From: Holacanthus passer
Lineage: Eukaryota; Chordata; Actinopteri; Pomacanthidae
Assembly: GCA_025331565.1 (NCBI GenBank)
Contig: JAFREQ010000091.1
Location: forward strand, 1,102,501 to 1,166,500
Direction: 5' to 3'
DNA length: 64,000 bases
Shown here: piece after piece, positions 34,057-47,289 of the stretch
How positions within the stretch are numbered: position 1 is the first letter of the stretch
Layout of the letters: every line of letters begins with the position of its first letter
Made by a program: the position numbers and the translations under genes
The notes under the pieces: generated by a model
Database searches by the model: none
What the model was told of the DNA's origin: nothing
The model's input: only the letters and a program-made list of their open reading frames with translations

Positions 34057-35243
34057 AAAACATTAAACACATTGCTTATCTTGAATGTACCATTTTATGT
34101 TTGAATTTGTGTCTAATGTTTTTCACTTTCTAAGAAAGTGTCCTTTGGAAACAACAAACCTTCTGTTTCTCACTGGATGCCCTGTTGAAAGTCTGTATGT
34201 TCCCTTAATATTCTATTATGTTTACTTCTTTAAGAAGATACCTTTAATTTTCTGTTGCACTTGCAAAATCCCTGGCAAACAGGCTCATCTGAAGTTCTAT
34301 TATCTGTGTGGTTACATTAACTCTGATGGTGTGTAACCAGGTGTCATTTTGCACTCACTGCTCAGAAAACACATCCCATCTTTGATGTGCTGTTGTCAGT
34401 GTAGTTTAAAGTGTGACTGTGTCGTGCATTTCCCCTCAGATTCTGCAGGGGTTACTTTGCTGCACATTCTGTTTTTGTTGTGTGTGTTGCCCAAATGTCA
34501 CATGGCTATGTCTTTGATTGAATGAACCAAACACATCACAGACCTGGTAATACTAGTAATAGAGACATGAGAAAATCATCAGCCTCTGGGTTAGCACTGA
34601 CTTTCTTTTCTTCCTTTCTAGATTTCCTATAGTTTGTTATAGACCAAGCTTAAAGTGTCTCCTCCACAAATGAGACGCGTTGCCTCACAGGTACCAAAAC
34701 TAATGGTGCATCTAGCCATTCTCAGCTTGTAAAGCTAAAAAATATTGTTCTAGTTCAACCGCTCATTTACTAGATTCCACATGCATTTGCCTATATACTC
34801 CAGCCTTTTGTTCTGCAGCACAATTCTGTAAAAACAGATCAGAAGTAAAATATAGACATTATTTACAATAACCATTTTTTAAAATATTCTTATAAAATAA
34901 CATGTAAGTTGGTAAAATGGAAAGAGCTAAGACTGGTGCATCATTTCAACAGGACACAGATGCATTAGTCATAATGGCTGTTGCCAGTGGCTACTTCCTG
35001 TATTTGCTTTGGGTCGGTCTCAGAGATAAGTGTTTGAAATGATTCATGTACAAATCATGTTTATCTGGAAAACTGAATGAGTCCTGCCCAGGTTGCCTCG
35101 TTGTACATTGTTCAAAGTTCAAACAGTCAAAGTTAGCACGACCCATAGAGTAACAGTAGACACATTTTTGGGAGATATGCCAGATTGAAATAAACTTAAC
35201 TTATAGTTCAGTTCTTAGTTCATTAATTTTTTCATGATGATTT
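34057..35243. other. No gene seen
   Basis: Non-coding AT-rich DNA. Confidence 0.5.
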
Positions 35244-35450
35244 TGTCACAATCCTGCCAACCACAGTCCAGTCTCAGTTCTGTCTGTTATAATTCTACAT
35301 TGAAGTCCCAGTACTTTTCCACTCAACCTGCCTCTGCCTCACCTCACCTGCCGGCCTCTCCCACCTCATCACCTCACCTGTGCACCCAGCTGTATTCAGT
35401 CACCAATCAGGACTTTATTTTCATTGAGCCCTACCCCACTCTCCGTTACA
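35244..35450 (+). mobile_element. Solo LTR family, copy 4, internally deleted
   Basis: TGTCACAATCCTGCC start, 'gcctctgcctcacctcacctg' and 'caccaatcaggac' follow the family order. The sequence then jumps to the normal 3' end, 'taccccactctccgttaca'. The middle (TATA and 'gccggattgtt' portion) is missing. Flanks GATTT (35239-35243) and CATTT (35451-35455) look like a 5-bp target duplication with one change. Confidence 0.75.
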
Positions 35451-35484
35451 CATTTTGTACCTCCAGTGGTCATCATCTGTACGA

Positions 35485-35780
35485 GGGCTGAAACAATAAG
35501 TTGCCTGATTAGAAATTAACTGCAAGCAATTTTTGATAACGGGTTAATTGCTTAAATAAGAGCAAGTGTAAAAGAATTATTATTCTAGTATTTGCTATTT
35601 TTGATATGTTGTGTATCACTGCAAATGGCAGGAAAATTAAATGTTTAGTTGAATGCCGTGATGCACTGAAATTGTTACACTATTTATTGGACATTTTACA
35701 GATTAAACAATTAATCTGTTAATCAAAAAAGCAATCGAGAGAGATGAACTGTTGATGAAAATAATTGTCAGGAGCAACTC
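35485..35780. mobile_element. hAT-type MITE ('AGGGCTGAAACAATTAGT' family)
   Basis: Begins AGGGCTGAAACAATAAGTTG and ends 'atgaaaataattgtcaggagcaac'. It has the 'ggacattttacagattaaac' and 'gattaatc'-type words of an abundant fish MITE whose ends are TAGGGCTGCAAC. Divergent, and no target duplication was found. Confidence 0.6.
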
Positions 35781-38700
35781 AAATTTGTATCTACAGAAAG
35801 TCATTCTGGAGACTGTGCAGATGACAGGCAAATCTAGATGGTAGTTGCCTCAAAATAATACAGGATAAAACAGAAGAAGCAAAAAGAAAAATATGCCTGT
35901 AACAGGATGATGTCTTAAACAACATTATAAGGGTCAGACTTTCTCCCTCTCCCTTGGATGCAGACAAACTTGTGAATGCACGATAAAACTCAGCTCCACA
36001 GCTAAAATGAATCACCAAAGAGTCTTTAAAACAATAACAGCTGACTGAGATTCAATATCTTTGAACTCCATAAAGCTCTTCATGGTCTTGTCACTTGACT
36101 GTAACATTGTTATAGTGCCAAAATACTGCAGGTCCCTGGTAGAGCTCACAAATCCAAGGACTCTCTCCGTGCCAGAATCTCACACGAATACATCCGGCAG
36201 ACCTGCTTCTGTGCTTCTGCTTATAGACCTGAACTGTGAAGTAGTCTCCCTCTGAAACTACAGTCAGCTTTCAGATTAAAGCTATTAAGCTCCTTTTAAA
36301 AAATTACTATTTTAACCTTGCATCACTCTTATCTTTACTTCATTATCAGTGCTTTTTTTTTTCTTTTTTTGCTGCCATAATTGAAACAAGTAGGTACTGA
36401 AAGGACGTAGTCATCTGAGGACATACTGTATTGTACAGAATATTTTTTTCATATAGAGATCTTCTTCAGAAATGATAACCCGGTTTGTGTCTTTGTGGAC
36501 AAGTAGGCTCAGTCATTTGAAGACATTTATACAGATGAAGAGCACTTCAGGGCATACAGAGGTTCATTCTTGTTAACTTCATGCAGGAGTTTCTTTAAGT
36601 AGAGTGGTCTCTCTCATAAACTGGTGTGTGTGCCGTTGTCAAAAAAATGAATTGCATGTGGAAATCCCCAGTTTAGAATATTTGATGAGTGTTGCAAACT
36701 GTGCAGCTGAAGCATTTCCATGTGTCTAAACGTGTTGAAGTAAATGCATCTAAGGGGGATCACACAAATAAGAGGAGGAGGCTTGTTCACAGAGGATTAT
36801 CATGTATTCTGCTGGATTTACTAAAGTCACACAAATTTGATGGTCAGTTTACAAAAATCTCTCCGCCTTTACAGATCAGTCGTAAACACACCACAAATGG
36901 GAGCCACAAGGAAGGCTGTAATGGGAAAAGAAATGGAAATGGAATATAGCCATGTACATACCTAAAAACTGATTATCAGAAGGAAAAGCAACAGCAGTGA
37001 GGCTATTTTTAATGAACACAAAATATGATATATAATAAATGATAAAATAATGAATAGTGGACAAGAAGTTTGGAAGTGTTCATTACTCTTGAATTTGAAA
37101 TTAACCGTCAATTAACTGTAAAATTGCTGTCACTATTAATCTTTTGTTAAGACATTTTAGTCGAGGGGATGACTGCGTAATGAGCTGCTGTCTTCGTCAA
37201 TCACATGCTGGATACACACAGATTGTGGCTGCAGTATTCCATGAAAGCTGCAGAGCACAATTGTGCACCACCACCCATCAGTAAACCTGGCCCTGTAACT
37301 TTGGCTTTTTAATCATTGTGCTAGTAGAAGCAACATAGATCATGAGTCTTTCTGTGGAATCCCATCACTAGCAGTTTGTTTTGACGACTGGGAACACAAA
37401 GGGATTTTCCAAAAAGCAGTTAAAATGAAAATCGACAAGTCAGAATTTATTTGATCATGTTTGTGAATGTGAGGACGTCTGTGTACTCTCTGTGGGATTT
37501 ATTTATCATGCCATTAGGAGTGAGTTTCTGATTAGACTGACTGGACCGATGATCTCTTACTCGGTCTTTGTTATTGAAGAGGCTGAAGGATTATTAAAAT
37601 AACGTCGAACAGATGCCCGCTACTGTTGATTCCAGTTTTGCATGTGCTGTGTTGCCTCTAAAGTTAGCGTGACTTTTGTTTTTGGGTTGGGGTGAGATAA
37701 CTGCTATACACATCAGACCTCTGCTGATTTAAGCTAACTATATGCAGAGATACATTACTTTTTAAGAGCAGGAAGCAGATCTCTCATATATAATCAATAC
37801 CCATCACACTGACGTTTTTGATGGAATCGTCTTGTCAGCAGCCGTTCCTCCAAGAAACCAGTTTTCTTCCCCCCATGTCCTCAGGCTGTGTCCTCCTGGG
37901 GGTCCAGCGCTGTATGCACAGAACCAAAGATAATCAGGCTTTCGCTGCAAGGAATCCAGACCGTAGGAGGCATTGCCTGAGGAAATTAGGCAAGCTACAT
38001 CAAGCAACAAGTTTTCTGCAGTCCACGCCAGAGTGGAAAAGTCGATGTTGTTGCACGTTTCAAGTTGTCTGAGGTTTATACTGCAATCACAAGCAAGTGG
38101 TGGCTTATAAAAAGATTCTGACTCTGTGTCTCTCTCTTATTAAATGAGATGAAGAGGGTGTGAGTGTTCATCAGGAGCTGCTCAGAACATGTATGATGAG
38201 GTGGTTGTAAACTAGCAGTCAATATTAGTTCTCAAAATTCCTCTGTACATACTTTCAGTAGCATGTGTTACATTTGCTTGGTTTTAGTTTTTAAAAGTGG
38301 TCCCTATTTTGTATTTGATGAGTGTACTGTATTTATATCTCTCCTCACTTCCCCTGCGTTTGGCCATTGCTGGCGACCAGTACTTCCTGTGAGCATGAAA
38401 CAGATATCAAGACAATCATCAAAAAACAGCCTGATAAACTTTCTACTGGATCAGCCAAAAGTGGATTGTTCAAGCAAGCTATGCTGTATTTAGCATTTTC
38501 CCTCACAGGCCTGGTGACACCAGCATTTATGATGTCAAAATTTTGGAGTGATATCAAATAATTTCAAAGGAATTTCATCTTAGTGGATTTCTCCAAAAGG
38601 CAAAGTAAATGCATGTAATGTTTTTGTGTAGTGTTCACCCTTGGTCTTGCTTGATATGCTTGTGTTGACCAAACTTGACAGTGCTCACTATTGAGGGAAC

Positions 38701-39162
38701 AGCACAAACCGGAGGAACCAAAAAGGAGAAAGAGGAAAAGTTGAGATGTGTACTGTAACTTTTTATTAGCAACGAGCAGAGACTCCATGATGATGCTGCG
38801 CCCGACTCCTGGCAACCTTGCAGTGACTCCAGAAAGTCACTGCACCTGGCCAACAAATGCTGCCTCTTGTTTCCTCCGGTTTTCTCTCTTTATGCAAAAC
38901 TAATTGGCTCCATAGTTAATGCACAGACACAGGAGTGTTATTGGTCTCCTAATATAACTCTCAACAAGAAAGCTGTTGGACTACAACCAGTATCTCCAAA
39001 ATATGGTAATTAAATAAATTAAAATGAACATCAACATGAATATATTTAATATCCAGCATACATGTACATACCAAAAAAGTAACTTTCAACATTTGTGTGT
39101 GCGCTTTTTTAGTTTTGGGAATAAGAATTATGAAGTGAAAAACAAAATGGACCTGGTACCTG
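35781..39162. other. No supported gene in 3.4 kb
   Basis: 36058-36300 has words like 'cataaagctcttcatggtct' seen in LINE C-termini, but too little to call. Otherwise non-coding. Confidence 0.4.
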
Positions 39163-39211
39163 GAGCTACATGCTTAGATGAAGCTGTTGGCTTCATCTAA
39201 GCATGTAGCTC
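39163..39211. repeat. Perfect 22-bp inverted repeat with 5-nt loop
   Basis: 39163-39184 (GAGCTACATGCTTAGATG...) is the exact reverse complement of 39190-39211, separated only by TGTTG. The match ends sharply on both sides. A perfect hairpin with no decay is unusual in this sequence. Confidence 0.9.
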
Positions 39212-40599
39212 GTCGCTTAATAACTGCAGGTTTGAATGCAGCGTTTACACAGGACGGCTCAGCAGGTTCAGCTGCAGGCTACTGGCTCCATTATAGTGAT
39301 ATATCTCAAAGAGTCTCTCTTGCTGACAGCGGTCCATCCAATTACCCAGTGCTGTTACTGTCTCAGAAGTGAAAGGGTCAACCTTTCATGTGGTTGTTCC
39401 TTCCATTGATCAAACCTTTTAGAAGGAATGTCTCAAATGTGGCTGATTGTACAGTTATGTGCATCACTGGGAAACATGTAACTTAAATATTTAATGAGTC
39501 AATACATTTTGCTAAATATTTATAAGTCAGAGCAGGTATAACAATGTGCTTCCAATATAAGATGCTCTCTTCATGCTTCAATCAATAGCACAGATTTTAT
39601 CTCAGGACAGTGCTGCTGGTATACATTAATAAACCTGGGCAGAGCAGTCGGAGTCTGACCAGAGGCCATCAATTTTAATCAGGTTTATTATATTTTCTAA
39701 GAAGTTGTGGCTCATACATATAGAGGTGAAAAACATATTTATGTTTAAACAATTCTGTGCTGACCAAAGCAAAAAAAAGGCATTTATTTATTCATCACAG
39801 AGTTGGTGTGGGTGGTGGAGCTCAAAATAATAAGTAGTGTAGCTCCTCGTTTACAGTTTCCACACAGTATGTTATGTTAATGACTTACAGTTTAACACAA
39901 ATTGGGGTAAATTATTTTGTTCATTCGGCATAGTCGAGTTATAATCTAAAAAAAAAAAAGCCCTCCCTAGTGACTCCTAGTGCCCTCTCCCATTGCAACA
40001 TCAAAACATAATCATTATTAAGTGACACAATAATGGACTCACCAAACAGTTTGAGGTTTTGGTTGTATGACCAGAGAGCTCACTCTACTCTACAGACCAG
40101 CCTATCAATGTCGTCTCCATTCAGCAAGCACTGTGAAGCATTTTAAAGCCTTATTACCCCGTTGGGGACTGTCTCTTTGGGACTTGTGCTGCTCTCTATT
40201 GGAAGTGGGAAAGTTCACCCTGCATATGAATATATAAGAAGAAGAATCAAGTTTGTTCTTGGCAATGTGTAAAGGTCAACTTTTATCGACGTCCCTTCCA
40301 TAAAATACTTCATACATGAGGAAATGTTTGAACATGTTCTGCTTGTAGCTAATGTTTTAACAGCTGCATTGGGTGCTTTCCACCCCATCAAATACAGTTG
40401 ACAGCAATGAGCCTGTTCCAGCTTTGCACTCCAGAAAAGACCTTTATTTTTCATTTGTCAAAGCAGGAAAAGCACTGATACCATTATGATGCCGTTGATT
40501 AATTAAGGTACCTTTTCAACTGCAATCTCAGAAAAGAGGATCTTTACAAAGAGGTCTTTACAGAAAGATTAAGTTCTACCTGTAGACATTTGACCCCAA
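39212..40599. other. No gene seen
   Basis: Non-coding, with an A11 run near 39948. Confidence 0.5.
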
Positions 40600-40745
40600 G
40601 AAAACCTTTTTCTCTTGGCAAAATTCCAGAGGGCTGCTTCTGAAGGCACATGGTTATTTCAAGAACCCTTTCTATTCAAAGAACCCTTTTGAAACAAAGA
40701 ATTCCTTAAGGGACCTTTAGAAGGAAAATATTCCTTTTGTATTTG
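40600..40745. mobile_element. 'GAACCCTTT' fish element, fragment 1
   Basis: 'aagaaccctttctattcaaagaacccttttgaaac' resembles one part of a teleost DNA element made of GAACC/GGTTC words. Confidence 0.4.
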
Positions 40746-42164
40746 TTATGTAACTTTGATTTGATGCTAAACACATACACAGCTAGAGTTAGTTAATCAC
40801 AAATTAACAGCACCTTTTGTAATGACGTCTGTGTCACGGCCAAATGGCAGGATGATTAACTCCCTGTCATAATATAATAGGATGTTTTATGTAGGAGAAG
40901 TAGAAAACAATACCTTTCAAGGAAAGGAGGGGGGAGAGAGTAAATTAGCACTAACACAATATGACAGAGTTGAACCCATGTCATTAAGGCCAACTGATCG
41001 AAATAGTTGGAGTTGTTTGGTTGTGAGGAGAAGACAGGAATGAACAAATGAGAATGAGCACCACCAGTTGTCTTCCATGACGTTGGTGTGACAACAAATG
41101 ACTGAGACCACTCATATGCCAAATCACTGTGAACTGTGCTGTGGAAGAGGAGAGGTTTTCATTGAGACTGAGTTCAACCATGATCACATCAGAATGATAT
41201 TTTTGCCTCACTTGACACTGCCAAGATTAGTGAAATCACCAGAGTTCAGCAAGCAACAATTAATTTGCATAGAGTTCAACTTTGGTAAACTTTGACCCTT
41301 GAAAATGTGCTGATGACCTCAGTGCCCAGGCACTGCCAGACTGCCAGTGTTTGATCAAGCATGGAAGAGGCTGTTATTTTACCTTTATATGATACTTCTC
41401 TATGATACCTGTGCCACCAAATGTTTTTCTTTTGATTTATTTTTATGTGTGTGTGTTTGAGCAGGAGGTGAGTTTCCAGTACCACCTATTTCATGCATCT
41501 ACATGGACGAATCTCACTGTGCCCATTCCTTGAGCGACCACAGCCTTCTGCACCAGTTGATTCCACTAATTAATTTGCCTTTCCTTGATAATTAGTGTAA
41601 CCAAGCTCAGCACCAGCTGTACCTCTTTGGCACATGGTTTGAAATCCTTGTTCTAAAACACCCAAGAAATGAGGTGAGCTCAGTCTAATTCCACATTTCA
41701 TGTTGAGCCTGTGGTATTGTAAGAGAGTAAGTACTCAATAATGTAAATAACAGTTTGTTTCTTTGTAGATGAGCCATATACAATGGAGCATCACAGAGAC
41801 GTGTGAATAGTTCATAAAAGAAGGCCTTGGCCATTCTCTGGTGGTGTACAATGGTGTACAAGTATCAGACATGCTCCATTAACTGCCATTCATTCAGACA
41901 AGTGTTTAGATAAGGGCCCTTGAAACATTACAATTAATCATCTTTTTTCTCTCCTTCTCAAACATAACCACTGCTGGAGGCCCTAAGGCCAAGGCCAAGA
42001 GAGTGAAGGTTTTCGTTACAACTAAGTTTGACCTCAGCCATTTGAATACAACCCATTTCTATGTAGAACTGATTTTCAAAGCTTTATATATTGTAGTGTG
42101 GGGGAAAAACAAATTGGCATATTGACATATCCAACCTCCCTGGGAGAATTCTATGTGACACCAG
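40746..42164. other. No gene seen
   Basis: Non-coding DNA between the two GAACC/GGTTC fragments. No exon or other repeat recognised. Confidence 0.45.
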
Positions 42165-42340
42165 TAAGGGTTCTTTGCAGAAATCTCTGTGAGGGTTAGG
42201 TGTAATGCTTCAGGACAGGTTCTTTTTAGAACCTCTTGAAACGGCTGTTACCCTTTGTTAAGGTTCTGCCGGGGTAGGGGTTCCCCTATGTAGAACTTTT
42301 AATGGTTCCATGTGGTCTTTTTTAAAGAGTGTGCTGCAGC
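42165..42340. mobile_element. 'GGTTCTTT' fish element, fragment 2 with terminal end
   Basis: 'aagggttctttgcagaa', 'caggttctttttagaacctc' and the end 'ttttttaaagagtgtgctgc' match the terminal part of the teleost 'ACACTCTTAAAAA..GGTTC' element. It may pair with the fragment at 40600 as the two ends of one disrupted copy (inference). Confidence 0.5.
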
Positions 42341-44731
42341 ATCATTACAGAAAAACAGAAAAATTTGATTTTTGTTTAGAGAAATTTAGTATTTTACTTC
42401 AGATGTCAGATACTGAAAGGAATGACAGTCACGCTAAACACTTGTGTTTTGCTTGCACCTTATTTCATTGCAATGGTTTGTGGATAAATTAGGACGCCGT
42501 GCCTGCTATAGTAGCTTACCACTACTGTGTTGGTGTCTGATCGAGGGCTGCTGTGGTAAACATATAAGTGCTTCTGATGGGTACTTCTGCATGCATGCTG
42601 AGCAAATAAGACTGTACACCATATTGATTCTTACCAATGCTAATACATTTCTGAGAGCACTGGGCCAGCAGTGCAAGCTGAGGTATATCCAATTAAACAT
42701 AAGTTGGTTCCATGTTCATGTCTGCCTCTCAAGGCCACTGTAGACACTTGCATCCATACACACATACACATTTGCTTTCTCTCAAACTAAGGATTGATAC
42801 TCTTCCACCACCATCTGTGTCCAGTCGATGCTGATTTGATTTGTGAATTCATTACAGGTGAGTCTCTGATAGCTTCTCTACTGCTTTCAGGACTGTGTAT
42901 GTGTGTATGTATTTCCATCTGCGGCATGAGTTTCAAGTAATAGTGCATGTGTGCACACATGGGCACAGTCTGATTTCTCTGATGCTGATATTCAATATTT
43001 CATACAAGCCCTATTTATTTCATCTTCTAAACTGGGTATGAACATATGAATCTCACATGACTTCTTGATGTTTACATTTAATCAGACACTGCCCCACTTT
43101 GATCAGTTGGAATCTCATGCTGGAATGTCTACTTTTACTATTGATTCCTTATGCTGCTCTTTCACAGAAAAAATACATACCATAATTGACTTGCCTGTGA
43201 CTTTTAAAAAGACATATAAGTCTGTAAGGAAATCCTTTCATGTAAGTTATGAAAGTAATGCACATTGTGCAGAAAATGCTATAAAATATAAGATGTAATT
43301 CAGCTACTTCACACAGTGAATTCATCCGCACAGTGAAGTGCAGCTATAATGACAAAACTCCGAAGATATTTTGAGTTTTCAGATATACTTAGGTTAAGTT
43401 TTACACACTGGTATGAAACTTTTCTCATACTGCTGACATTAGTCACTTCTACACAACTGGCTGAGTGGTGGAGGACATGACTCATTTTTATATTATTGTC
43501 GAGTCAGATGTTATTATATGAATCTAATTATTATGTGATTTGAATTGCTGTTGTCATCGGACAAAAACAGTACAGTTCTGGCTGATCCAGGTGGAGTTGT
43601 GGAATAAAACAATATACAAAAATAGAAAAATACCAAGGTGAAATATAATAACTATTCAAATGCAAATGAGGACATTTAGAAAAAACAACATAGACTAAAT
43701 GGCCTAAGATAGGCCCATGGCTAATGGCCACATACAGTAACTCTTGTTGCCTCTAGCGAGCCTGTAGCTGAACTAACTCCTGCGAAGCTCCTACCCGTGA
43801 TTTAGTACGTGCAGAGGCTTGGTTAATTTGCACTCAATTCACCCATACATGCAGAATTCCAATGAAAAGTCTCACTCACCCTTGGGCATTACCTTATAAC
43901 ACAATTTCACTAGACATCTGGTTTATAAGTGAAAAAGCACCAGCTCTGGATTAACCAGCAAGTTGCCCCATTGGTAAATCACTATGCAGTTAGTTACAAC
44001 TGCTAATCCATGAGGATGATTTCTGTGTTGACTATCAGTGTTTGAAATTATTTATATAGAATTCAAATTTATTTGGAGAAGCTTTAGGCTCAGTCTGCAA
44101 CATCTCTAACATGGACATGGCACGGGCAAAGTCAGCATGACCCAGAGTGAAAATGGCTTTAAAGAAACAAGTGTATTGTATTCTAAAAAAGAAAGTCAAA
44201 ACTACCACCTGTCATAGTGTTCTTTAAGAAATAAGCTCAGTAAATCACTATTGCTATAGTCATGAAGTGCTTATGAGGGGCCACAGCTTCAGGTCAGCCA
44301 CACCCTTGACACTTGCCAACATTGGGTATCGTAAGAAAAGCTGAAATGACTGATGAGACAGACGAAAAAAGGGAGAGGATGAGACTGGTGAAAGCACATC
44401 ATAAACCCAGTCCTTGCAACAACTGGTAAAAAAAAATGAGCAAAAAGACAGAGAAGTGAAAGTAGATAAAAAGATAAATGGCTGCAGACAAGAGAGAGTG
44501 AAGTGTAAAAAGTGGGAAAAGTGAGAGGAAAGCAAAAAGAGAAACAGAAGGAGAAAGCTGAAATATAGCACCTGTAAACTGGCCTTTTCAAAGCTCTGAT
44601 CCAGTAAAGTGGTTTCTAACTGCAGCGATTTCCGCTGATGCCTTTGAAAGTATAACTAAATGTCAGTGAGGATTAAGACCTGGGACCCTTTCAGATCATA
44701 CAACAGACTCTTGGCTTTTGTGGCTTCTTCT
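42341..44731. other. No gene seen
   Basis: Non-coding. 44330-44560 is purine-rich on the + strand. Confidence 0.5.
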
Positions 44732-45130
44732 TAAGATAAGGTAAGACAAACCTTTATTCAGTGGGGAAATTTACAATGTACAGCAGCAAGGGGATAGACA
44801 AGTTAAATAGTAAAAAAAAGTATACACAAGCTGAAAAAAGTATTTACAATTTTAACAAATTAAACAAATTTACAAAATTTACACGCGATTGTTCATGGAT
44901 ATACCTGAGAATATGGGATGAATATGATATATATGGCCAGTAGTCTATAGCGGAATAAAATATTAAATATTAAATACCAAATGAAATATTGTGCTTAAGT
45001 TAACAGAATAGACAGATATTAAATATCAAACATGAAATATTGCACTTAGTTTACTAGAATGAAACTGATATTACATATCAAATATGAATATTGCACTTGA
45101 ATGAAATAGAATGAACAGATATTAACAAGA
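44732..45130 (-). mobile_element. LINE-type 3' region, minus strand, with internal tandem repeats
   Basis: Starts with (TAAGA/GATAA)n, then 'acctttattcagtggggaaatttacaatgtacagcag', a common teleost LINE 3' end read in reverse. From 44956 on, three imperfect copies of a ~60-bp unit occur ('agatattaaatatcaaa..gaaatattgcacttagtt'). Confidence 0.6.
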
Positions 45131-45247
45131 CCCCGTTCACTCATGGTATGCTTTGGTAAAGTAGTTTACAAGCACTAAACTATAAACTAGAGGGTTATCT
45201 GTATAGCAGTCTTCAACTGGCTTCAACAGTCTTCAACTTGATACTGT

Positions 45248-45384
45248 CCATCCATCCATCCATCCATTATCTGTACATCTGTACACTGCTTAATCCTCTG
45301 CAGGGTCGGGGCTGGAGCCTATCCCAGCCGACTTAGGGCGAAGGCAGGGGACACCCTGGACAGGTCGCCAGTCCATCGCAGGGC
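45248..45384 (-). mobile_element. 5'-truncated V-SINE, minus strand, with 12-bp target duplication
   Basis: Same 3' part as the SINE at 11326 ('ctgtccagggtgtcccctgcc', then 'ataatggatggatgga') in reverse orientation, 137 bp. ACTTGATACTGT flanks it exactly (45236-45247 and 45385-45396). The 5' truncation is typical of incomplete reverse transcription. Confidence 0.85.
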
Positions 45385-45599
45385 ACTTGATACTGTGGTG
45401 GCTGTAAATGACATTAGAAACGTATTATTCTGAACTGCTGCTTTAAAGAGGAGGTCAAAAGGAGGTCAGAGGCAAAAGCTTTAATCTTCTCTGAATGGTG
45501 TGTTGAATTACTGCTCTTTGAGATCATCTCTGTTTTGCTCTTTTATTAAGTTAAAATCCTCTATGTTTGGTTGTCTCAAGCTTAAAGTTTATAGCTGCA

Positions 45600-46155
45600 C
45601 CAACCAACATTATTAGATTATGTTTTGTGCAGGTTAGAGTTAGAGTTAAGCTAAAGCCTAGTTGGTGAGCAGAGCGGATCATAGTGGATCATGGAGCAGT
45701 TTTTTAAGAAGTTGGTGGAGACCAAAACATGAGAATAAAGAGAGTGAATACTGGACTGACATTCATCAGATGGACAGAAACCAGGCTCCAAATAAATGCT
45801 CATTTTGCTCTGTATCTGCTGGATGTGTATGGGCACCTGTTTGCCATTCTGGTTCTACATACTGTTGGAACAGTGGAAGGACAAACAGAGGCAGTTTTGG
45901 CTCATTTTATTTTGTTTTTGTTGAGTTTAAATATTCTGTGTTTTATGATGATGAAATTACCGTTTATGTTAATGGAGTCTGGTGGCTTTGACGAGAGTGA
46001 TATCACTGCTTCTGGTTTAACTAAAAGGATCACTTTAACCAAAAAGGTCTATTTCTGTGGGGATCCTTTCCTTTCCTTATGAAGAGTATGGTCTAGACAT
46101 GCTCTGTTTGTAAAGTGCCTTAAGGTGACTTCTATTATGAATTGAATTGAATTGT
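45600..46155 (+). mobile_element. Teleost LINE-like 3' region with (GAATT)n tail
   Basis: 'gagagtgaatactggactgacattcatcag', 'aaaccaggctccaaataaatg' and 'ctgtatctgctggatgtgta' match a repeat I recall from many fish. The 3' end 'gtttgtaaagtgccttaaggtgacttctattatgaattgaattgaattg' is a LINE-type terminus with a short simple-repeat tail. The two parts may be one element. Confidence 0.55.
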
Positions 46156-46518
46156 ACAACATGATTACTAGTATTGGTAACATTAACTAACCAATTAGTA
46201 GCTGACGTTATAGCTCACTTGGGGGAAACTTCTTGTCACTGTCCTGAAGCACTGCCAGCACTATTTCTCTTTCAGCTAATGTTAGTTCTGCACCTGACAG
46301 GACATGATGGCTAACTCTACATCGCTTCTTGCTGCTTGCTTCTTGAATAACAGTGACAGGAAGTCGCTTGCTTGCAGGCACAGGTTGAGGACCAGTTGAT
46401 GGAGATTGTATCATTCTAAGTATTGAAGTGTCAATACTTTTGACAGCCTTAATTATGCACGTATACCATTCTAATTTATAAAATAAAGTAAGGTAAAGCA
46501 TAACAGGTCCCCTTTAAG
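46156..46518 (-). mobile_element. Possible TTAA-type DNA element end
   Basis: On the minus strand it starts TTAAAGGGGACCTGTTATGC at 46516, a word I associate with teleost DNA elements. A minus-strand open stretch of 97 codons (46501-46208) is rich in Ser/Pro/Lys with no recognised domain. Confidence 0.3.
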
Positions 46519-47289
46519 GTGGAGGACAAAAATGGATGGAATATGTAGACCAATGTGATGATTCAGAGATGATTGAATGGAAGATGATGGTTGGACTGCT
46601 CAGATATATATATATATATACTACATAGTATATATAGTGATATTTTTCTTGATAGTGAACATTTATTCACTTTGGATGAGTTGCCATGAGTGGCCGCATA
46701 TGTTCAATTTCTTTTTGTTGGTTGGTTTTTGTTTGTAGATTTGTTGTGACATGAATGATGGAGGACAAAGGGAATTAATGTAGATGGAGGTTTAGTCTGT
46801 CACGCCCTGACCCACATTCTCCCACTGTTTTTAACATGTTTACAACTTCAAAAAACACAGAGTGAAAAGCAGATCCTCATTGAAGCTGAGTAGGTCTTTT
46901 TTAACATACAGTGATTGCTTGCACTCCTTAGAGTTTGGTAAGTAACCTCTGTCTAGGGGGAGGCAATGCTGCCTTCTGTTAAAGGATGGATGATGGGGAG
47001 AAAACTAGAAGGCCAGAGGGAGGGATGAATAGATGTAGGGATGGAGTGGTACACAGACGGATTGATTTAGGGAGGGCCAGCGGGAGATACCTAATAAATG
47101 GATAGAGAGTGAACAGGATGAGAGGTATCAATGAAAGGAGAGACAAATATACACTGAGAAATATAAGACTGGATGGTGTCCTAAATGAGGTCATGATCTA
47201 CAACATCTGTGCTCCACTTCTGTGTCTGTTAAGGTGATTGCATGTCTGTGAAGTTTAAGTTTCATTTCATGTTGTGGTCTCTGTTACAC
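46519..47289. other. No gene; AT microsatellite
   Basis: (AT)n at about 46603-46622 and a purine-rich stretch at 46985-47160. No coding signal. Confidence 0.5.

Noticed and set aside
36058..36300. Possible LINE C-terminus ('cataaagctcttcatggtct')
   Set aside because: Only a handful of residues resemble the L2 'YKALHGL' block. The rest does not align by eye.
46208..46501. 97-codon minus-strand frame
   Set aside because: Ser/Lys-rich with no recognised domain. It is probably part of a decayed DNA element and not a gene.
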